From the NCBI GenBank assembly GCA_020848315.1, contig JADLAH010000220.1, positions 1 to 9,561 on the forward strand: DNA of 9,561 nt, given 5' to 3'. The notes under the pieces are model-generated. The model saw nothing but the letters and a program-made list of their open reading frames with translations, searched no databases and was not told the DNA's origin. Numbering within the stretch: the first letter of the stretch is position 1; each line of letters starts with the position of its first letter. Positions 6,724 through 9,561 of the stretch are shown here, in pieces. The DNA is from Chitinophagales bacterium (lineage in GTDB: Bacteria > Bacteroidota > Bacteroidia > Chitinophagales > JADIYW01). Made by a program: the position numbers and the translations under genes.

Positions 6724-6749
6724 TTAATGCATTTTGTCTGGTTTCACAA
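6719..6749 (-). promoter_or_regulatory. Promoter of the toxin-antitoxin operon
   Basis: On the minus strand a TTG (complement of 6747-6749) is followed after exactly 20 bp by TAAATTTG (complement of 6719-6726). Both elements match the Bacteroidota promoter (TTG at -33, TAnnTTTG at -7). The -7 box ends 15 nt before the antitoxin ATG, so the leader would be about 8 nt. It lies in the 54-bp gap after the CDF gene. This is the only complete two-element promoter I found in the window. Confidence 0.6.
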
Positions 6750-6757
6750 GTTTATTT

Positions 6758-7762
6758 TTACTTATCTATGCCGTGTTTGGCATTTTTTAACACATTTTCC
6801 ATGGTCCAGATAATCTTTTCTTCAAAAGAATGCACCCTTACAGGACAATTTATACTACACACTTTGCAGGACGCCGGCAGACAGGGGTCTGCGTGTATAA
6901 ATGTTTCCAGATTATTGGGAATGATATCCGAGATGGTTTCTTCCACCTTCTTTAATTCGTCATGTACTTCCAACGCATTAAAATACCAGGGAATAGTGGT
7001 ATGACAATCGATGTGAATTTTTTCGCCGAATTTAATAATACGGAGGTTATGAATATCAATCCAGTTTTCGCGGCGACATTCATTAATGTGTTCTACCACT
7101 CGCTTTAGTAAAACAAAATCTGCAGCATCCATGATGCCACCAACCGATTTTTTCAAAATAGAATACCCACTGAATACAATATAGCATCCCATCAGGATAG
7201 CCACAACATTATCCAACCAGTAAAAATTGGTAAGTATAATTAACCCTAACCCTATCAGCAAACCTACGGTAGAATAAGCATCCGATTTTAAATGTTCTCC
7301 ACTGGCAATCAATGTGAGAGAACTGTTTTGCGCTCCTTTGCGAACTGCAATATATCCCATGGCATAATTGACAATTCCTGTAACAACAATCAGCACAAGT
7401 GCCAAATCAAGACTCGCAATATGCACAGGAAAAAAGAAATTGTAGATGGCCTTTATCACCATTGTGATACCGGCCAGTGCAATCAGCACACCTTCAATAC
7501 TCGCGGAAATAAATTCTATTTTCCCGTGTCCGTAGGGATGGTCTTCGTCGTGTGGTTTTGCCGCAATAAAAAGGCTATACAACCCGAATCCACCTGCAAC
7601 AATATTAATGATAGACTCCAGCGCATCGGTAAGTACCGCATTGGAATGTGTTCTGTAAAAGGCATAAAATTTCAGTCCGAGCAACAACAATCCTACTGAT
7701 AAGATAAGAGCTTGCACGGACAACTTTTCTTTATGATTCGGAGTCTGCTGAGCAATAGACAT
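6758..7762 (-). CDS. Cation diffusion facilitator (CDF) family metal transporter
   Basis: This is a proton-coupled inner-membrane exporter of divalent metal ions. The protein has 334 residues with about six hydrophobic segments (roughly 14-36, 43-66, 85-108, 118-139, 162-179, 184-202), then a cytoplasmic domain. The TM2-TM3 loop has DEDHPYGHGK (72-81), typical of the family. The TM5 metal site is canonical, H157-x3-D161. The TM2 partner, usually D or H-x3-D, reads E49-x3-N53, so the transported metal cannot be assumed to be zinc. The C-terminal domain keeps H267 and H290-A-D292, aligned with regulatory metal ligands of YiiP, and ends with a cysteine cluster C294, C299, C302, C306 before a charged helix. 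Only 2 bp separate it from the upstream polyprenyl synthase gene, so it is co-transcribed with that gene; no terminator separates it from the toxin-antitoxin operon. Confidence 0.92.
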   Translation of the reverse strand: MSIAQQTPNHKEKLSVQALILSVGLLLLGLKFYAFYRTHSNAVLTDALESIINIVAGGFGLYSLFIAAKPHDEDHPYGHGKIEFISASIEGVLIALAGITMVIKAIYNFFFPVHIASLDLALVLIVVTGIVNYAMGYIAVRKGAQNSSLTLIASGEHLKSDAYSTVGLLIGLGLIILTNFYWLDNVVAILMGCYIVFSGYSILKKSVGGIMDAADFVLLKRVVEHINECRRENWIDIHNLRIIKFGEKIHIDCHTTIPWYFNALEVHDELKKVEETISDIIPNNLETFIHADPCLPASCKVCSINCPVRVHSFEEKIIWTMENVLKNAKHGIDK

Positions 7763-7764
7763 GG

Positions 7765-8739
7765 TTAATAATTTCTTTCTGTAATATAATCCACCAGTTC
7801 TACCATACCTGCTTTGGCGGCTGAATCCGGAATCGTATCTATAATATCAAACGCCTTTTGCTTGTATACATACATTTGTTGCCGTGTGTATTCTATCCCG
7901 CCCTTCTGATGAATAAAACGTATCAGTTCATCCACCCTTTCTTTGTCCTCATTGTGATTTTTCACTGTATTTATAATCCACTTCTTTTCGGAAGACGAAC
8001 AATTATTCAATGTGTAAATCAACGGTAAAGTCATCTTTCTTTCCTTGATATCAATGCCACGTGGCTTCCCGACATCTGCTTCGCCATAATCAAACAAATC
8101 ATCCTTTATCTGAAAGGCTATTCCGATATACTCGCCCACCTGCCGCATTTTCTCAATTAAATCTGTATCTGTTGTTGTTGACGCAGCGCCGACTTCACAG
8201 GCAGCGGCAATTAAAGAGGCGGTCTTATTGCGGATAATTTCAAAATATACAGCTTCATCAATATCCAGTCGGCGGGCTTTTTCCATTTGCAGCAACTCGC
8301 CTTCACTCATGCGCTTTACAGCAGCGGATACGATATGCAGCAACTGATACTGATGAGCCTCCAATGCCAGCAGCAATCCCTTTGACAGAAAATAATCACC
8401 CACCAGTACCGCGATTTTATTCTTCCACAGTGCATTGATAGAAAAGAACCCACGACGTTCATACGAGTCATCCACCACATCATCGTGAACAAGCGTAGCA
8501 GTGTGCAGCAATTCCACCAAAGAAGCGCCCGTATAAGTAGCCTCCGTCACTTCACCGCACATCTTTGCAGCCAGAAAAATAAACATAGGACGCACCTGTT
8601 TTCCTTTACGCTGATAGATATAGTAATTCACCTTATCCAGCAATGCCACATGGCTTCGCATCACATCGCGAAACTTCTGCTCAAACAATTCCAATTCTTT
8701 TTCAATCGGAGCTTTCAGGTCATCTACCTTATTGCTCAT
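7765..8739 (-). CDS. Long-chain polyprenyl diphosphate synthase
   Basis: This trans-prenyltransferase adds isopentenyl diphosphate units to an allylic primer, probably to make the side chain of menaquinone, the usual quinone of this phylum. The protein has 324 residues and is all-helical. Motifs are GKQVRP (K47, R50, diphosphate binding), first aspartate-rich motif D86-D-V-V-D90 within LVHDDVVDD, GD (114-115), GE (147-148), and second aspartate-rich motif D213-D-L-F-D217 preceded by FQIK. The residue five positions before D86 is alanine (A81), a small side chain that lets the product grow beyond C15-C20; the exact length (C30-C40 range) cannot be fixed by eye. It is the first gene of a two-gene operon with the CDF transporter and is divergent from the hydrolase gene across 62 bp. 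It is close to IspB/HepT-type enzymes; I give no symbol because chain length is unknown. Confidence 0.93.
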   Translation of the reverse strand: MSNKVDDLKAPIEKELELFEQKFRDVMRSHVALLDKVNYYIYQRKGKQVRPMFIFLAAKMCGEVTEATYTGASLVELLHTATLVHDDVVDDSYERRGFFSINALWKNKIAVLVGDYFLSKGLLLALEAHQYQLLHIVSAAVKRMSEGELLQMEKARRLDIDEAVYFEIIRNKTASLIAAACEVGAASTTTDTDLIEKMRQVGEYIGIAFQIKDDLFDYGEADVGKPRGIDIKERKMTLPLIYTLNNCSSSEKKWIINTVKNHNEDKERVDELIRFIHQKGGIEYTRQQMYVYKQKAFDIIDTIPDSAAKAGMVELVDYITERNY

Positions 8740-8756
8740 AAGTTGTTTATTTTTGA

Positions 8757-8764
8757 TAAAGGTA
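8757..8764 (-). promoter_or_regulatory. Probable -7 promoter element of the polyprenyl synthase-CDF operon
   Basis: On the minus strand the sequence is TACCTTTA, matching TAnnTTTG except for the last base and ending 17 nt before the ATG at 8739. A possible plus-strand element for the divergent hydrolase gene, TATTTTTA (8771-8778), lies only 6 bp away, so the two promoters may be nearly back to back. Confidence 0.35.
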
Positions 8765-8801
8765 AATGTTTATTTTTAATCTCTGAAGAAAGTAGCCACA
8801 A

Positions 8802-9561
8802 ATGATAAAACGACTCAATTTTGATATACCAAATTTAACGCAGCATGCCATAGGTATTGATATTAGCTATCCTTCTACCGGAGTATCTTTACCTGTAGTC
8901 ATATTCTGCCATGGGTTCAAAGGATTTAAAAACTGGGGACACTTTGACGCCATTGCCACCGCATTTGCGGAAGCGGGATTTGCCTTTGTAAAATTCAACT
9001 ATTCGCACAACGGCACCACGCTGCAATCACCTACAGAATTTGAAGACCTGGAGGCATTTGGCAAGAATACCTACTCGCTGGAATTATCAGACACCCGATG
9101 CGTGATAGATTTCATTGAAAGAGAAGTGGTCACTTTTCATGCCGATCCGAATCGGATTTTCTTAATCGGTCACAGCCGGGGCGGTGGCATTGCCCTGCTC
9201 ACCGCATGCGAAGACCAGCGCATCCGCAAACTCGCGACCTGGGCCGCCATCAAAGATATCCGCGATTTTATGGAGCATATGCCCATTGAAAAATGGGAAA
9301 AAGACGGCGTACTCTACACCTTCAACAGCAGAACACAGCAAAATATGCCATTGTATTACAGTCTGTATGAAGATTTCGCCAAACACCGGGAGAAACTGGA
9401 TATTCCTGCGGCGGCAGCCCGTATACAGCAACCTTGGCTGATTGCACACGGCAGTGCCGATGAGGCTGTTCCCCATTCCGCGGCATTACAGCTGCATCAG
9501 TGGAATACGCAAAGCAAACTGCATATCCTCAAAGATGCCGGACACACCTTCGGAGGGGCAC
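8802..9561 (+). CDS. Alpha/beta hydrolase, 3' end beyond the window
   Basis: This is a serine hydrolase of the alpha/beta fold (dienelactone hydrolase / prolyl oligopeptidase-like branch), substrate unknown. The reading frame is open from the ATG at 8802 to the window edge, 253 full codons with no stop, so the gene is partial. The catalytic triad is visible: nucleophile S125 in GHSRGGG (123-129), acid D220 in HGSADEAVP, and H248 in AGHTFGG. The likely oxyanion-hole motif is FCHGFKGFKNW (35-45). There is no signal peptide, so a cytoplasmic enzyme is expected. The triad is complete, and little of the protein should lie beyond the edge. It is divergent from the polyprenyl synthase gene. Similar proteins act as carboxylesterases or acyl peptidases; I cannot tell which. 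Confidence 0.88.
   Translation, partial: MIKRLNFDIPNLTQHAIGIDISYPSTGVSLPVVIFCHGFKGFKNWGHFDAIATAFAEAGFAFVKFNYSHNGTTLQSPTEFEDLEAFGKNTYSLELSDTRCVIDFIEREVVTFHADPNRIFLIGHSRGGGIALLTACEDQRIRKLATWAAIKDIRDFMEHMPIEKWEKDGVLYTFNSRTQQNMPLYYSLYEDFAKHREKLDIPAAAARIQQPWLIAHGSADEAVPHSAALQLHQWNTQSKLHILKDAGHTFGGA

Noticed and set aside
7292..7699. Plus-strand open frame of 135 codons inside the CDF gene
   Set aside because: The transporter on the opposite strand is unambiguous; this frame encodes a Cys/Asn-rich sequence typical of reverse-strand shadows.
9162..9476. Minus-strand (104 codons) and plus-strand +1 frame (9184-9441) near the right end
   Set aside because: Both are shadows of the alpha/beta hydrolase frame that runs from 8802 to the window end with an intact catalytic triad.
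1..9561. CRISPR array, insertion sequence, prophage, tRNA or rRNA
   Set aside because: I found no regularly spaced repeats, transposase or phage genes, terminal inverted repeats, or cloverleaf-like sequence on either strand.

Overview
The window looks like chromosomal DNA from a member of the Bacteroidota, probably near Chitinophagales. Several points support this. Candidate core promoters match the phylum's TAnnTTTG -7 element, one of them with a TTG -33 element. Start codons lack Shine-Dalgarno sequences. One lipoprotein carries an acidic/lysine stretch just after the lipobox cysteine. The recJ-lptB pairing is, to my knowledge, common in the group. The order-level call is only an impression; the phylum call is firmer.

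Layout, left to right. Positions 1-134 hold inverted repeats and a terminator for the first gene. A surface-type lipoprotein of unknown function lies on the minus strand (135-803). A divergent AT-rich intergenic region of about 350 bp (804-1156) follows; it contains a cluster of DnaA-box-like 9-mers and several palindromes. The replicative helicase gene dnaB (+, 1157-2683) ends at a strong hairpin terminator. A small phasin-like coiled-coil protein (-, 2810-3136) converges on it. Divergently transcribed from that gene is the two-gene unit recJ-lptB (+, 3319-5745), in which the recJ stop codon directly abuts the lptB start. Meeting lptB tail to tail, with one base between the stop codons, is a RES-type toxin-antitoxin operon (-, 5747-6703). 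Its promoter overlaps a perfect 13-bp operator-like palindrome. Behind it is a second minus-strand operon: a long-chain polyprenyl diphosphate synthase followed after 2 bp by a cation-diffusion-facilitator transporter (8739 down to 6758). An alpha/beta hydrolase (+, from 8802) runs off the right end.

Functionally the window is a mix of housekeeping genes: DNA replication (DnaB), repair and recombination (RecJ), outer-membrane LPS transport (LptB), quinone side-chain synthesis (polyprenyl synthase) and metal export (CDF). The one clearly accessory element is the toxin-antitoxin pair. I saw no CRISPR array, insertion sequence, tRNA or rRNA, and nothing that amounts to a wholly new system. The points most worth a second look are the DnaA-box-like cluster beside dnaB, a free-standing promoter-plus-terminator pair that could make a short RNA after dnaB, the toxin-antitoxin operator, and the non-canonical metal site and cysteine cluster of the CDF protein.
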